Numbered from the stretch's first letter, positions 14,983 to 23,773 are shown. The stretch is DNA of 24,915 bases from Lachnospiraceae bacterium (GCA_017613055.1 JAGAES010000054.1:1-24915), one strand, 5' to 3'. Made by a program: numbers and translations. Notes: generated by a model from the letters alone, not told the origin.

Positions 14983-15017
14983 GACGGATTTCCGCACAGA
15001 AACGACAATTCTTCATT

Positions 15018-15041
15018 TTTGTGTCACAATATGAACACAAA
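15018..15041. promoter_or_regulatory. Inverted repeat in the clpX-htrA divergent intergenic region
   Basis: TTTGTGT (15018-15024) and ACACAAA (15035-15041) form a seven-bp dyad with a ten-base spacer. The palindrome TTGTGTCACAA (15019-15029) is nested in its left half. It lies 53-76 bases before the htrA start codon, a plausible operator position. No unambiguous -35/-10 pair for htrA was found, so the function is uncertain. Confidence 0.3.
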
Positions 15042-15093
15042 CGCGCGGTAAAGTAAAAGCCGTAAACGGGTCAGAAGCAACAGGAGGCCGGAA

Positions 15094-16326
15094 ATGAAAC
15101 TGTTACGTAAACTGCTGTTCGGAATTCTTTTCGTGGCATTTGCCGGAGGAATCTTCTACGGCGTGCTCCGCCTCTCGGACCGCTATCTGTTCCGGACCGA
15201 ACCGGAGAAAGGCACCGCTCCCGAAGCGGAAGCGAACCCGGAAGGCAAGGTCCGTACCGGAAAGCAGATCGACGCCGCCGAACTGAACAAAGGCGACACG
15301 CTCCGCTATACGTCCGAGGCATCCGTACAGCTGTTAAACGAAATCGATATTGAAGGTATTGCCGCGAAGGTGCTTCCTTCGATGGTATCCGTCGAATGCG
15401 TCGTGACCGGGCAGAACCTCTTCGGACAGATTATCGAAGGGAAGTCCACCGGATCCGGCATCTACTTTGAATGTAAGGAAGGGCTTCTCTATCTCGTGAC
15501 GAACCATCACGTCGTGGAGGGCAGCGGGGAAATCACCGTCATCTTCCCGGACGGGGAAGCTTATCCCGCCACGTTGAAGAATTCGGACGAACTTTACGAT
15601 CTTGCGATCCTGACCGTCAAGAAATCCGCGCTGAAACAATCCACGCTTGACGCGATTGTTCCCGCGACGCTTGCCGAAAGCAAAGAAGTGCACGTCGGCG
15701 AGATGGCCATTGCGGTCGGCAACGCGCTCGGCTACGGGACCTCGGTGACGGTCGGCTACATCGGCGCGACCAATCACCGCTATTCGACCGACAGCGCAAG
15801 CATTTCGCTGATTCAGACCGACGCGGCCATCAACCCCGGCAACAGCGGCGGCGCGCTTGTGAATATCGAGGGCGAAGTCATCGGAATCAACTCCTCGAAG
15901 CTTGCTTCCACGCAGGTTGAGGGCATGGGATTTGCAATCCCCGCAAGCGTTGCCATTCCGATTATCAAAGACCTGCAGGAGAAGGAACAGGTGAAGGCCG
16001 GTGAGGAAGGTTTCCTCGGCGTATACATCACCACAATCTCCGACGACGACATCCAGAATCTCGGCATGCCGGCGGGAATCTTCATCCGTGAGATTATCGA
16101 AGGCGGCGCGGCATCCGAATCCGATCTGCAGCCCGGCGACATCATCACCCAGGTGAACGGCGTGCCTGTTCTTTCCTCGGAGCAGCTGCAGTCCCGCATC
16201 TCCTCGTACCGTTTCGGCACGACCGTGACGCTGACGATTGAGCGCCTGCAGGACGGCACCTACACGGAGATGACCGTCGACGTTACTTTAAAAGAGAAAT
16301 CCCTCCCTGTGACGGACGAAGAATAA
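15094..16326 (+). CDS. HtrA/DegP-type membrane-anchored serine protease with one PDZ domain
   Basis: The only plus-strand gene; 410 residues. A single N-terminal helix (about 7-25) anchors it, and a linker (26-85) leads to a trypsin-like domain facing outward. The catalytic triad is visible: His139 in VTNHHVVEG, Asp169 in YDLAIL and Ser251 in GNSGGAL. One PDZ domain (about 306-400, beginning GFLGVYI and containing LQPGDIITQVNG) ends the protein. Such proteases degrade misfolded exported proteins and respond to envelope stress. ATG at 15094 has AGGAGG six bases upstream. It is transcribed divergently from the clpX-like gene and ends at the shared terminator. DegP and DegQ homologues differ in PDZ number; a single PDZ fits Gram-positive HtrA proteins. 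Confidence 0.95.
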   Translation: MKLLRKLLFGILFVAFAGGIFYGVLRLSDRYLFRTEPEKGTAPEAEANPEGKVRTGKQIDAAELNKGDTLRYTSEASVQLLNEIDIEGIAAKVLPSMVSVECVVTGQNLFGQIIEGKSTGSGIYFECKEGLLYLVTNHHVVEGSGEITVIFPDGEAYPATLKNSDELYDLAILTVKKSALKQSTLDAIVPATLAESKEVHVGEMAIAVGNALGYGTSVTVGYIGATNHRYSTDSASISLIQTDAAINPGNSGGALVNIEGEVIGINSSKLASTQVEGMGFAIPASVAIPIIKDLQEKEQVKAGEEGFLGVYITTISDDDIQNLGMPAGIFIREIIEGGAASESDLQPGDIITQVNGVPVLSSEQLQSRISSYRFGTTVTLTIERLQDGTYTEMTVDVTLKEKSLPVTDEE

Positions 16327-16359
16327 CGTCACATTTGTAATAAACCACCATGATGCAGG

Positions 16360-16387
16360 AAAAACCCCGGAGTGTTCCGGGGTTTTT
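16360..16387. terminator. Bidirectional Rho-independent terminator between htrA and glf
   Basis: A perfect 12-bp inverted repeat, AAAAACCCCGGA and TCCGGGGTTTTT, with the four-base loop GTGT. Read on either strand it is a GC-rich stem followed by a T-tract, so it can end htrA on the plus strand and the cdaA-to-glf operon on the minus strand. Confidence 0.95.
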
Positions 16388-16428
16388 CTTATGTTCGTTT
16401 CGTTTATCCGGCAAATGCCACGCCTGTC

Positions 16429-17526
16429 CTACAGCTCTCTTGCCGCGAGCTGTAACGCGGACGCGATGACTTTATCCATATCGTAATACTTATACTCACC
16501 GAGGCGTCCGCCGAAGATTACGCCTTCTTCGCGGTCCGCAAGTTCGCGGTACTTTGCGAAAAGCTCCGCGTTCTTCGCGTCGTTAATCGGGTAATAAGGT
16601 TCTTCGCCGGGATGCCATTCCGCAGGATATTCCTTCGAGATGACGGTCTTGTCGGAATCGATTCCGCGGTAGAAATGCCTGTGCTCGATGATACGCGTAT
16701 ACGGAATCTCCCGCTCCGTGTAGTTCACGACGGCGTTACCCTGGAAGTTGTCGGTATCGAGTGTCTCCTGCTCGAACTTCACCATCCGGTATTCAAGATT
16801 TCCGTAGCAGTAATCGAAGTACTCGTCGAGCGCGCCGGTGTAGATGACCTTCTTTGCCTGTCTCCGGTATGCCTCGCGCTCTTTCAGGTAATCCGCGCCG
16901 GTCCGGACTTCGATTCCGTCAAGCATGTTCGCGACCATGTCGGTGTATCCCTTCTCGGGAATGCCCTGATAACGGTCATTAAAATAGTTGTTATCGTAAG
17001 TGAAACGGACCGGAAGCCGCTTGATGATGAACGCCGGAAGATCCCTGCAGTCACGTCCCCACTGCTTCTCGGTATAGCCCTTGACGAGCTTCTCGTAAAT
17101 GTCACGGCCTACCAGCGAGACGGCCTGCTCCTCGAGATTCTTCGGCTCTTCAAACCGCGATTCCGCCTTCTGCTTTTCAATGATCTGCTTCGCTTCCGCG
17201 GGTGTCTTGATGTTCCACATCTTCGAGAACGTGTTCATGTTGAACGGCAGGTTGTAAAGTTCGTCCTTATAAACCGCCACCGGCGAATTGATATAGTTGT
17301 TGAATTCCGCGAACCGGTTCACGTACTGCCAGACGGCCTTGTCGCTCGTATGGAAGATATGCGCACCGTAGGTGTGCACCGGTATTCCGCAGATGTCCTC
17401 GCAGTAAGCGTTGCCGGCGATGTGGTCCCGCCGGTCGATCACGAGGCAGGAATAGCCTCTGTCCGTTGCTTCTCTTGCAAATGTGGCACCGAACAGTCCC
17501 GCGCCGACGATCAGATAATCATACAT
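16429..17526 (-). CDS. glf: UDP-galactopyranose mutase
   Basis: FAD-dependent enzyme of 365 residues that converts UDP-galactopyranose to UDP-galactofuranose, the donor for galactofuranose in surface glycans. Visible are the N-terminal Rossmann loop VGAGLFGA (residues 7-14), HTYGAHIFHT, YTRIIEHRHF, EPYYPINDAKN and VIFGGRLGEYKYYDMD, all signature segments of the family. The length is standard. Start ATG 17526 has AAAGGAG seven bases upstream. It is the last gene of its operon, 26 bases after the cytidylyltransferase, and ends with a normal TAG. Galactofuranosyltransferases are not in the window. Confidence 0.97.
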   Translation of the reverse strand: MYDYLIVGAGLFGATFAREATDRGYSCLVIDRRDHIAGNAYCEDICGIPVHTYGAHIFHTSDKAVWQYVNRFAEFNNYINSPVAVYKDELYNLPFNMNTFSKMWNIKTPAEAKQIIEKQKAESRFEEPKNLEEQAVSLVGRDIYEKLVKGYTEKQWGRDCRDLPAFIIKRLPVRFTYDNNYFNDRYQGIPEKGYTDMVANMLDGIEVRTGADYLKEREAYRRQAKKVIYTGALDEYFDYCYGNLEYRMVKFEQETLDTDNFQGNAVVNYTEREIPYTRIIEHRHFYRGIDSDKTVISKEYPAEWHPGEEPYYPINDAKNAELFAKYRELADREEGVIFGGRLGEYKYYDMDKVIASALQLAAREL

Positions 17527-17552
17527 ACATAAACTCCTTTTTGCCCGGAAGG

Positions 17553-18266
17553 TCAGCCCTGCTCTTTTAGAATAGCCTCCGCAAGCGCCAGGTCCAAAGG
17601 ACCGGTAATCTTAATATTCGAAGCGTCCCCGGGTACGAGAACCGCTTTGATTCCTTTCCTCTCGCAAAGCCCGCACAGATCGGTGGCCGCGCTTTGATCA
17701 CTCTCCGACAGCCCCTCTAAGATACTCCGGAAGATTCCGAGCCTTGCCGTCTGCGGTGTCTGCGCCTGATACGCCATCGAGCGCTTCGGAACGCTGTCAA
17801 CCGTGCGTCCTTCCATCGAAAGAAGAATCGTGTCGCAGGCGGGAATCGCCGTCGAGGCGGCCTGCGCGTTCTCCATCGCGGTCACATTTGCCGCAATCAT
17901 CTTAGGCGTCACGAACGGACGAACCGCGTCGTGCGTCAGGAAAATGTCCGAATCGGTTGCGCCGAATTCGCGCTCCGCCGCTTCCGTCAGGCACCTAAGC
18001 GTCTCATTCCGGCTGCTTCCGCCGGCTGTCACGACTACACGCTTGCTGCTCCCCTCGCTCTTAAGCGCCGAACAGACGAGCTCTTCGGTATGAGAAATCC
18101 AATCGGAAGGCACACCGATCAGGATGCCGTCCACCTGCTCCGCACGCAGAAAGACGCGAAGCGTTCTTACAAGTATCGGCTCGCCGCCGATTGTAAGAAA
18201 CTGTTTCGGCATATTCTGTTTCATCCGTGTCCCGGTACCGCCGGCGACCAGTGCACCAAGAATCAT
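17553..18266 (-). CDS. IspD/TarI-family CTP:alditol-phosphate cytidylyltransferase, more TarI-like
   Basis: Nucleotidyltransferase of 237 residues. The CTP-binding loop VAGGTGTRM near residue 8, MPKQFL, HDAVRPFVT, a YQAQTPQTARL segment and SNIKITGPLDL near the end define the IspD/TarI family. IspD makes CDP-methylerythritol for isoprenoids; TarI makes CDP-ribitol for teichoic acid or capsule. Features favouring TarI are GVPSDWISHTEELV, VRPF in place of the usual IspD 'ARPF', and YQ.QTPQT with SNIKIT. Adjacent glf also suggests a surface-polysaccharide role. No tarJ-type dehydrogenase is present, so the substrate is uncertain. ATG 18266 follows AAAGGGG, 15 bases after leuA. Confidence 0.85.
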   Translation of the reverse strand: MILGALVAGGTGTRMKQNMPKQFLTIGGEPILVRTLRVFLRAEQVDGILIGVPSDWISHTEELVCSALKSEGSSKRVVVTAGGSSRNETLRCLTEAAEREFGATDSDIFLTHDAVRPFVTPKMIAANVTAMENAQAASTAIPACDTILLSMEGRTVDSVPKRSMAYQAQTPQTARLGIFRSILEGLSESDQSAATDLCGLCERKGIKAVLVPGDASNIKITGPLDLALAEAILKEQG

Positions 18267-18281
18267 CCGCAGCTTACCCCT

Positions 18282-19964
18282 TTACTTGTCACTATCCGCC
18301 AACAGACGGTTAACCGCACAGAAGACCGCCCGTATGGACGCTCTCGTAATGTTCGAACTGATGCCTACGCCGAATGTCGACGCATCGGTATCCAGATCCT
18401 TCATTGAAACGTATGCGGCTGCCTGCGCTTCCGAACCGGTTGTCAAAGCATGCTCGGAATAATCTAAGAGTCTCAGGTCTCTTCCGACCAGCTTCTGCAG
18501 TCCCTTCTTGACCGCGTCAATCGGGCCGTTGCCGTAGCAGTCAAGCGTCATCGGTTGGCCGTAGTACTCTAACTGCAGAACGGCATGCGTTGCCTGCTGC
18601 TCATCGGCATCCGCACGGTCATCCACGCCGCAGCGCACAAACCGAAGCGGTTCCTTCCTGCGGAGGTACTCCTCGCGGAATACTTCGAGCATCTCTTCGG
18701 GCGAAACCTCGCCGCCCTTCTGCTCGGCGTAACGCTGCACGGCGTCCGCAAATTCGCGGTGCATCGCCTTCGGAAGCTTGAAGCCGTGCTTCTGCTCCAT
18801 GACAAATGCCACGCCGCCTTTGCCGGACTGGCTGTTGATCCGTACAAGCGGATCGTAGGTCCGGCCGATATCGGTCGGATCAATCAGAAGATAAGGCACC
18901 CTCCAGCCGCGCTCCCTGCGGTCGCGCATCGCCTGAAAGCCCTTTCTTATGGCATCCTGGTGTCCGCCCGAGAAGGCCGTGAATGCAAGCTCGCCGGCGT
19001 ACGGATGACGCGGCGGGACAGGCATCTTTACGAGCCTTACATAGAGTTCCTCAATGGCGGGAAGGTTATCAATCTGAAGTTCCGGGTCAACCCCCTCCGA
19101 AAGCAGATTATATGCAATTGTCAGAATATCCGCGTTGCCGGTCCGTTCGCCGTTTCCGAACAGCGTTCCTTCGACGCGGTCCGCGCCTGCAAGAAGCGCC
19201 AGCTCGGTCGCCGCAATGCCGGTTCCGCGGTCGTTGTGCGTATGCACGCTCAGTTCGACCGCCTCGCGGTTATGAATCCGTCCTGCCACCCATTCCACCT
19301 GGTCGGCATAGACGTTCGGCGTATTCAGTTCCATCGTCTCGGGCAGGTTGATAATCGCCTTCTTATCGGGTGTCGGCTGCCATACGTCAAGCACCGCGTT
19401 GATTACCTCGGCCGCGTATTCGGGCTCGGTTCCGCTGAAGCTCTCCGGCGAGTACTCATAGTACACATTCCCCGGAAAATGTGACGCACATTCCTTCACG
19501 ACTTCCGCGGCACGGACGGCTATGTCCTTCACCTGGCTTCGGTCCATATGAAACACGACATCGCGCTGCAGCACCGAGGTCGGATTATAGATGTGCATGA
19601 TTACGTTTTGAAGCCCTTCGGCCGCTTCGAACGTGGCACGGATCTGGTCTTCGTTACATTGCATCAAAAGCTGGACCCGGCAGTCATCCGGGACCAGCTT
19701 CTCTTCCGCTAAGCGGCGCACAAAATCATGTTCAATCGTGGAAGCGGACGGAAAGCCCACCTCGATGTCACGGAATCCGATTGCGTAAAGCGCACGGAAC
19801 AGTTCTAACTTCTCGTCGACGTTCATCGGCTCGATTAAAGCCTGATTGCCGTCCCGAAGATCGACGCTGCACCACTTCGGCGCTTTCGTAATCACGCGGC
19901 CGGGCCACTGCCGTTTCGGAAAGTCCGGAACGGGATTCCGCTCATATCGGTCAAAACTCTTCAT
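18282..19964 (-). CDS. leuA: 2-isopropylmalate synthase
   Basis: Condenses acetyl-CoA with 2-oxoisovalerate, the first step of leucine synthesis. The 560-residue form has DLRDGNQAL near the N-terminus (catalytic and metal-binding Asp), VHTHNDRGTG with the metal-binding His pair, GTLFGNGERTGNADI, and a C-terminal LeuA regulatory (leucine-binding) domain. The opening FDRYERNPVPDFPKRQWP matches the longer 'yeast/actinobacterial' LeuA type. The ATG at 19964 is preferred to the in-frame TTG at 19982, since GAGG lies just before the ATG. It starts ten bases after the HPr stop. No leuBCD, T-box or leader peptide is seen; the 5' space is too short, so it must depend on the operon promoter. Confidence 0.95.
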   Translation of the reverse strand: MKSFDRYERNPVPDFPKRQWPGRVITKAPKWCSVDLRDGNQALIEPMNVDEKLELFRALYAIGFRDIEVGFPSASTIEHDFVRRLAEEKLVPDDCRVQLLMQCNEDQIRATFEAAEGLQNVIMHIYNPTSVLQRDVVFHMDRSQVKDIAVRAAEVVKECASHFPGNVYYEYSPESFSGTEPEYAAEVINAVLDVWQPTPDKKAIINLPETMELNTPNVYADQVEWVAGRIHNREAVELSVHTHNDRGTGIAATELALLAGADRVEGTLFGNGERTGNADILTIAYNLLSEGVDPELQIDNLPAIEELYVRLVKMPVPPRHPYAGELAFTAFSGGHQDAIRKGFQAMRDRRERGWRVPYLLIDPTDIGRTYDPLVRINSQSGKGGVAFVMEQKHGFKLPKAMHREFADAVQRYAEQKGGEVSPEEMLEVFREEYLRRKEPLRFVRCGVDDRADADEQQATHAVLQLEYYGQPMTLDCYGNGPIDAVKKGLQKLVGRDLRLLDYSEHALTTGSEAQAAAYVSMKDLDTDASTFGVGISSNITRASIRAVFCAVNRLLADSDK

Positions 19965-19974
19965 AAGTTCCTCA

Positions 19975-20241
19975 CTATTCAATGCCGAAGCGATTGTTTA
20001 CGGCCTTCGTAATTTCCGTAAGAACATACTCCTCGCCCTCGCCGTCACAGACGATGGTGACTTCTTCGCCGCACTTCACCTGTGCGCTTAATATGCCGAG
20101 CACGCTCTTCGCATTGACTTCATATTCCCGAACCTTCAGGTAAACCCTGCAGGGGCGGGAAAGCGCAATCCGGCTCATCTCACCGGCAGGTTTGATATGC
20201 AGTCCTTTGATGTTGGTGACTTTCACGGTTCCCTGTACCAT
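19975..20241 (-). CDS. HPr-family phosphocarrier protein
   Basis: Small cytosolic protein of 88 residues with the HPr fold pattern. The active-site histidine is His15 in GLHIKPA. The regulatory serine is Ser46 in NAKSVLGILS, matching the HPr kinase site. The usual Arg17 next to the histidine is Lys here (consensus GLHARPA), a change expected to affect phosphotransfer chemistry. It stands between cdaR and leuA, with AGGAGG before its ATG, and no PTS enzyme gene is adjacent. It could be the general HPr, or a Crh-like regulatory paralogue; the sequence does not settle this. It ends in TAG. Confidence 0.88.
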   Translation of the reverse strand: MVQGTVKVTNIKGLHIKPAGEMSRIALSRPCRVYLKVREYEVNAKSVLGILSAQVKCGEEVTIVCDGEGEEYVLTEITKAVNNRFGIE

Positions 20242-20260
20242 AAGGTCCTCCTTCCCGGAA

Positions 20261-21541
20261 TCACTCTTCCGCGTTGCCGATTGTAAGATCTACCTTGGTC
20301 TCTGTCTGTACGTTAAGACCGGTGTTTAATTTGACGGAAAATGTCTGCGTTCCCGTCTTCAGAACCTTCTCAAGGTCGACGTAAGGATGCAGGTCCTGAA
20401 TGCCGGAAATCTTGTCGGTCTCCGGTTTGAAGCCGGTCACGACAATCGTAATTTCCGTATCCTCGCTGCCCTCTGCGGCCTCAAGAATGCGATATCCTTC
20501 GGGAAGCCCCCTGAACTCGAGTTCGGAAAGCTTCACCGTAAATTCCTTCTCGCCGAGCGCTTCCACGACGATGCTCGAGGAAACGACCGTATTCTCCGAC
20601 TTCAGGTAGACACCGTCGGGCAGGTATTTCGAAACGTCGAAATCCTTCGTGACGGGTTTGATTTCCTTGATCAGAGGCTCGTCCGCCTTGAACGGAATCC
20701 GGATCATGCTGATCTTCGCAAGCACCGACTCCTCGGCGGCAATCCGCACCTTCTTCGGGCTGTACTGCGTGTCATCATAAATCGCGTAGCCGCTCACCAC
20801 TTCGGTTTCGGACGTATCGATGACAACATCGACTTCCTTGACCGGAAGGAGTTCCACTTCAACGAGCACGGTGCTCTGGGAAAGTTCCAGAGAAGGCGCG
20901 TCCATCTTGACGCCCGAGAGGTCTACCGGCTCAAGCGTAATGTATTCCTGTGTTCCGATCATCTTCGAAACGTCCACGTACGCAACGAGCTTGCCGACGG
21001 ACTCGACAACCTCCTGCGGTCCGGTAACCTCGAGCAGTTTCGAGCTGACGGACTTCGTGAGTGCGAACTTGTTGTCGGGAACGTTAATCGGTTCCACAAT
21101 CACGTTGATCAGCTTCGTCTCGCTCTTCACAAGCTGAACCTGAAGCTCGGTCTTCGACTGATAGGTCACTTCTATGCTGTTTAACAGATTCTGCCGGCGC
21201 GTTTCGACCTTGATCGGAATCGCGTTGATGCCGACGAAATCATTGAAATCGGCGTATGCGATGAAATCGCTCGCGGACAGGTTTTCCACGTCGGAACGCT
21301 TGCCGGTTACCTTGATGGAAATCGTGCCCGTCGTAAGCACGTTAATCGAAAGGTCCGCGTTCTCTTCGAGATTGTTGTAGTCGTCGCGGTGACGCGTCTC
21401 AATCGGAATGCCGTCGATTTTCTTGGTTGTCTGGGGATCCGAGATGCTCATGATGATGACCCAGACGAGAAATGCCAGAACAAAGGAGAGAAGCTTGACT
21501 CCGATGTTTCTGGTAAACATGGCGCTAAGCTTTCTTCTCAT
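20261..21541 (-). CDS. cdaR: CdaA regulatory protein CdaR (YbbR-repeat protein)
   Basis: Protein of 426 residues with a single N-terminal helix (about 16-33) and a large extracytoplasmic part made of about four YbbR repeats. The repeats are beta-rich and recognisable by recurring segments such as VxVxGxxxxV and 'LPxGY'. CdaR binds and modulates the diadenylate cyclase CdaA at the membrane. ATG 21541 lies 16 bases inside cdaA and has AAAGGAG ten bases upstream; ATG at 21520 is a less supported alternative. In most Firmicutes the next gene is glmM; here an HPr gene follows instead. Confidence 0.93.
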   Translation of the reverse strand: MRRKLSAMFTRNIGVKLLSFVLAFLVWVIIMSISDPQTTKKIDGIPIETRHRDDYNNLEENADLSINVLTTGTISIKVTGKRSDVENLSASDFIAYADFNDFVGINAIPIKVETRRQNLLNSIEVTYQSKTELQVQLVKSETKLINVIVEPINVPDNKFALTKSVSSKLLEVTGPQEVVESVGKLVAYVDVSKMIGTQEYITLEPVDLSGVKMDAPSLELSQSTVLVEVELLPVKEVDVVIDTSETEVVSGYAIYDDTQYSPKKVRIAAEESVLAKISMIRIPFKADEPLIKEIKPVTKDFDVSKYLPDGVYLKSENTVVSSSIVVEALGEKEFTVKLSELEFRGLPEGYRILEAAEGSEDTEITIVVTGFKPETDKISGIQDLHPYVDLEKVLKTGTQTFSVKLNTGLNVQTETKVDLTIGNAEE

Positions 21542-22394
21542 TCTTCTCGCGCTCCTTTCTGAATTTCAGACGATTCTGCGGCGTCTGCTTATTCTGGAAC
21601 TCAAGCAGTTTGTTGGAGAGGAATTCCTCGTCCACGCCGCGGATCAGCTGTCCCTTCTGGGCAACGGATACCTTGCCGTTCTCCTCGGAGACGATAATCA
21701 CGAACGCATCCGAAATCTCACTGACTCCGACACCGGCACGGTGTCTCGTTCCGAGGTCTTTCGAAAGACGCATATTCTCGGAAACCGGAAGAATACAGGT
21801 TGCCGCCGCGGCACGGTTTCCGCGGATCAATACCGCACCGTCATGGAGCGGCGTGTTCTTCTCGAAAATGTTAATCAGAAGCGCCGCGGAAACAACGGAA
21901 TCGGTTGCGATTCCGGTCCGCTCGTATTCCTCAAGGCTGACCACTCCCTCGATGCAGATCAGGGCACCGGTCTTCACCTTGGCCATCTCAAAAACGCCGG
22001 TAACGATCTCATTTCTCGTCTCGTCGGAATACCGTTCCTGGGTTCCGGACGGATCCGCGAAGAGACCGAACAGTTTTCTCTGGCCGAGCTGTTCAAGCGC
22101 GCGGCGGAGCTCCGGCTGGAATATGATGAAAATGGCAATGATGCCGACATTGATCGTATTGACGAAAATCCACTGGATTGCGCTGAAGCACAGGATGGAA
22201 ACGAGCACCCAGACCGCAACCAGGATAACGATACCCTTTACGAGATACCACGCCCGGGTGCGCTTAATCCATTTGATCAGGTGATAGATGATAAAGGCAA
22301 TCAAAAGGATTTCCACGAGATCCAGAGGATGGATTTTCGGAATCAAAAGGCGGCTGAAATAGCTCGAAAAGAAATCTTTCAGATTATCCCACAC
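21525..22394 (-). CDS. cdaA: Diadenylate cyclase CdaA (membrane-bound DisA_N domain)
   Basis: Makes cyclic di-AMP from two ATP; c-di-AMP controls potassium and osmolyte transport and cell-wall homeostasis. 289 residues: three N-terminal helices (roughly 25-41, 50-70, 80-95), then the DisA_N catalytic domain with DGA (185-187, in LHDGAVLIRGN) and RHR (217-219, in GTRHRAGVG), both needed for catalysis. Translation starts at GTG 22394, preceded by AAGGAGG eight bases upstream. The stop is TAG within the start of cdaR. The sequence is complete and ordinary. Confidence 0.96.
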   Translation of the reverse strand: MWDNLKDFFSSYFSRLLIPKIHPLDLVEILLIAFIIYHLIKWIKRTRAWYLVKGIVILVAVWVLVSILCFSAIQWIFVNTINVGIIAIFIIFQPELRRALEQLGQRKLFGLFADPSGTQERYSDETRNEIVTGVFEMAKVKTGALICIEGVVSLEEYERTGIATDSVVSAALLINIFEKNTPLHDGAVLIRGNRAAAATCILPVSENMRLSKDLGTRHRAGVGVSEISDAFVIIVSEENGKVSVAQKGQLIRGVDEEFLSNKLLEFQNKQTPQNRLKFRKEREKNEKKA

Positions 22395-22426
22395 AGCCGT
22401 GTCCTCCTTTATCTAAGTGTAACGGA

Positions 22427-23773
22427 CTACTCGTAATCCTCGTCCCGTTCGGATGCCTCAGGCTCCTCATCGGGTTCCTCCGACGGTTCAGCGAAGAAAT
22501 TCGGAACTTCGCTCTCGTCGTCTTCCTCTTCGTCCGTCAGGCGGCGGACTTTTGTTTTCTTATCCTTCTTCGGCAGGAAAGCCTTAAGCTTGTCAAACCC
22601 GGATTTCAGAAATGCAAGGCCGGCGTCGGACTGTTCGCCTTTCGGTCCCTTGATGACGACCTCATCGTCATCGTCATCCTCGCCTTCGTAGTCCTCGGGC
22701 TTCGGCGCCACATCCCTGCGGAGCCGTTTTGCAAGCCCCGGCGTAAGCGGCTTCTGATAAGGGCTCTTCTTGCCGGCAAGCATCGATTCCATTGCCTCGA
22801 TGGCTTCTTCTTCGCTTTCCTCCGCGTCCTCTTCTTCCTTGCGTTCGGACAGGACTTTGCGGATGGCCTTCTTGGGCGTTCCGGTCGTAATCTTCGGAAC
22901 GGCGGTGACGTAGTAGTAATACCGCTCGTCTTCAAACTGAACCCGCTCGACCGCGGTATAATTCAGCACGCGGTAGAAGAACAGGCACACGGCGACGATT
23001 CCCATCGCCAGAACGCTTCCGAACAGCACGGCGGTCACGGAAAGGTCCATATCGTATTTCAAAGATCCGATGATGTAGCCGAGAATCATGACGCCCGTTC
23101 CGAAGCCGAGAGTAATCTCAAACGAGAAATCCATCTGCAGCGACCTTACGAGCACGATGACGATGATAACCACAGCGAAAACCGCCATGATGACATACAT
23201 CTGCGGCCGCTTAATCAGGTCGTCGAGAATGTCCATGTAAATCTGCAGCGCCTGATCCTTCAGGGCTTTAATCTCATCGATTGTGATGATGTTGTTCCGG
23301 ACGGCTTTCAGCATGTAAAATGCCACAACTCCGCAGGCGGCGGGAACGACCGAAAGAATCGATCCGAACATGCCGAGGAAAAGCGGAATCAGGTACGGAA
23401 AACCAAGCGACATGAGAACCGGCGTCGCGATTACCGCGAGCCCTTCCTTCGGTGCAAACCGGAGAAAGAACATGTAAAGCACCAGGAATACCATCATGAC
23501 CGTGACGGAAATCAGAACCGAAGCGGTCAGAATCTGCAGGAATACGTACACAACCGCAACAAGCACCATCAAAGACGGAGGAAGAACCGAACAGAACGCC
23601 GCAAGCACGAGAATCAGTCCCGTTCCGGAAAGCGTGGTGTTGTAGCCGACTGCCTTGCTTGCCTTACTGAAGGCAAGGAACATTAACAGAAACTTCAGGG
23701 CCGTCTTTACGAAGAAATCGTACTTCTGGTAGATTTCCGTAATCTTGGCCCGGATTTCAAACACGAGCATCAT
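22427..23773 (-). CDS. Uncharacterised polytopic membrane protein with charged, acidic cytosolic tail
   Basis: Not recognised as a named family. 448 residues: an amphipathic N-terminus, then about eight hydrophobic segments between 24 and 270 (for example 52-75, 77-105, 112-155, 190-210, 222-238, 245-268), with a soluble helical interruption at 160-188. The C-terminal 170 residues are hydrophilic, with alternating Glu/Asp-rich runs (312-330, 360-371, 414-421, 428-448) and basic patches, and are probably disordered and cytosolic. The ATGATG start overlaps the previous stop, so it is coupled to the small membrane protein upstream. Position directly before cdaA suggests a role in the same envelope or c-di-AMP process, which is inference only. 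Confidence 0.8.
   Translation of the reverse strand: MMLVFEIRAKITEIYQKYDFFVKTALKFLLMFLAFSKASKAVGYNTTLSGTGLILVLAAFCSVLPPSLMVLVAVVYVFLQILTASVLISVTVMMVFLVLYMFFLRFAPKEGLAVIATPVLMSLGFPYLIPLFLGMFGSILSVVPAACGVVAFYMLKAVRNNIITIDEIKALKDQALQIYMDILDDLIKRPQMYVIMAVFAVVIIVIVLVRSLQMDFSFEITLGFGTGVMILGYIIGSLKYDMDLSVTAVLFGSVLAMGIVAVCLFFYRVLNYTAVERVQFEDERYYYYVTAVPKITTGTPKKAIRKVLSERKEEEDAEESEEEAIEAMESMLAGKKSPYQKPLTPGLAKRLRRDVAPKPEDYEGEDDDDDEVVIKGPKGEQSDAGLAFLKSGFDKLKAFLPKKDKKTKVRRLTDEEEDDESEVPNFFAEPSEEPDEEPEASERDEDYE

Noticed and set aside
14908..15093. CIRCE or CtsR operator controlling the clpX-like gene or htrA
   Set aside because: Neither the TTAGCACTC/GAGTGCTAA dyad nor tandem GGTCAAA heptads is present.
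19965..20260. T-box or leader-peptide attenuator for leuA
   Set aside because: Only ten bases separate the HPr stop from the leuA start, and the HPr gene itself has just 19 bases before it, leaving no room for such a leader.
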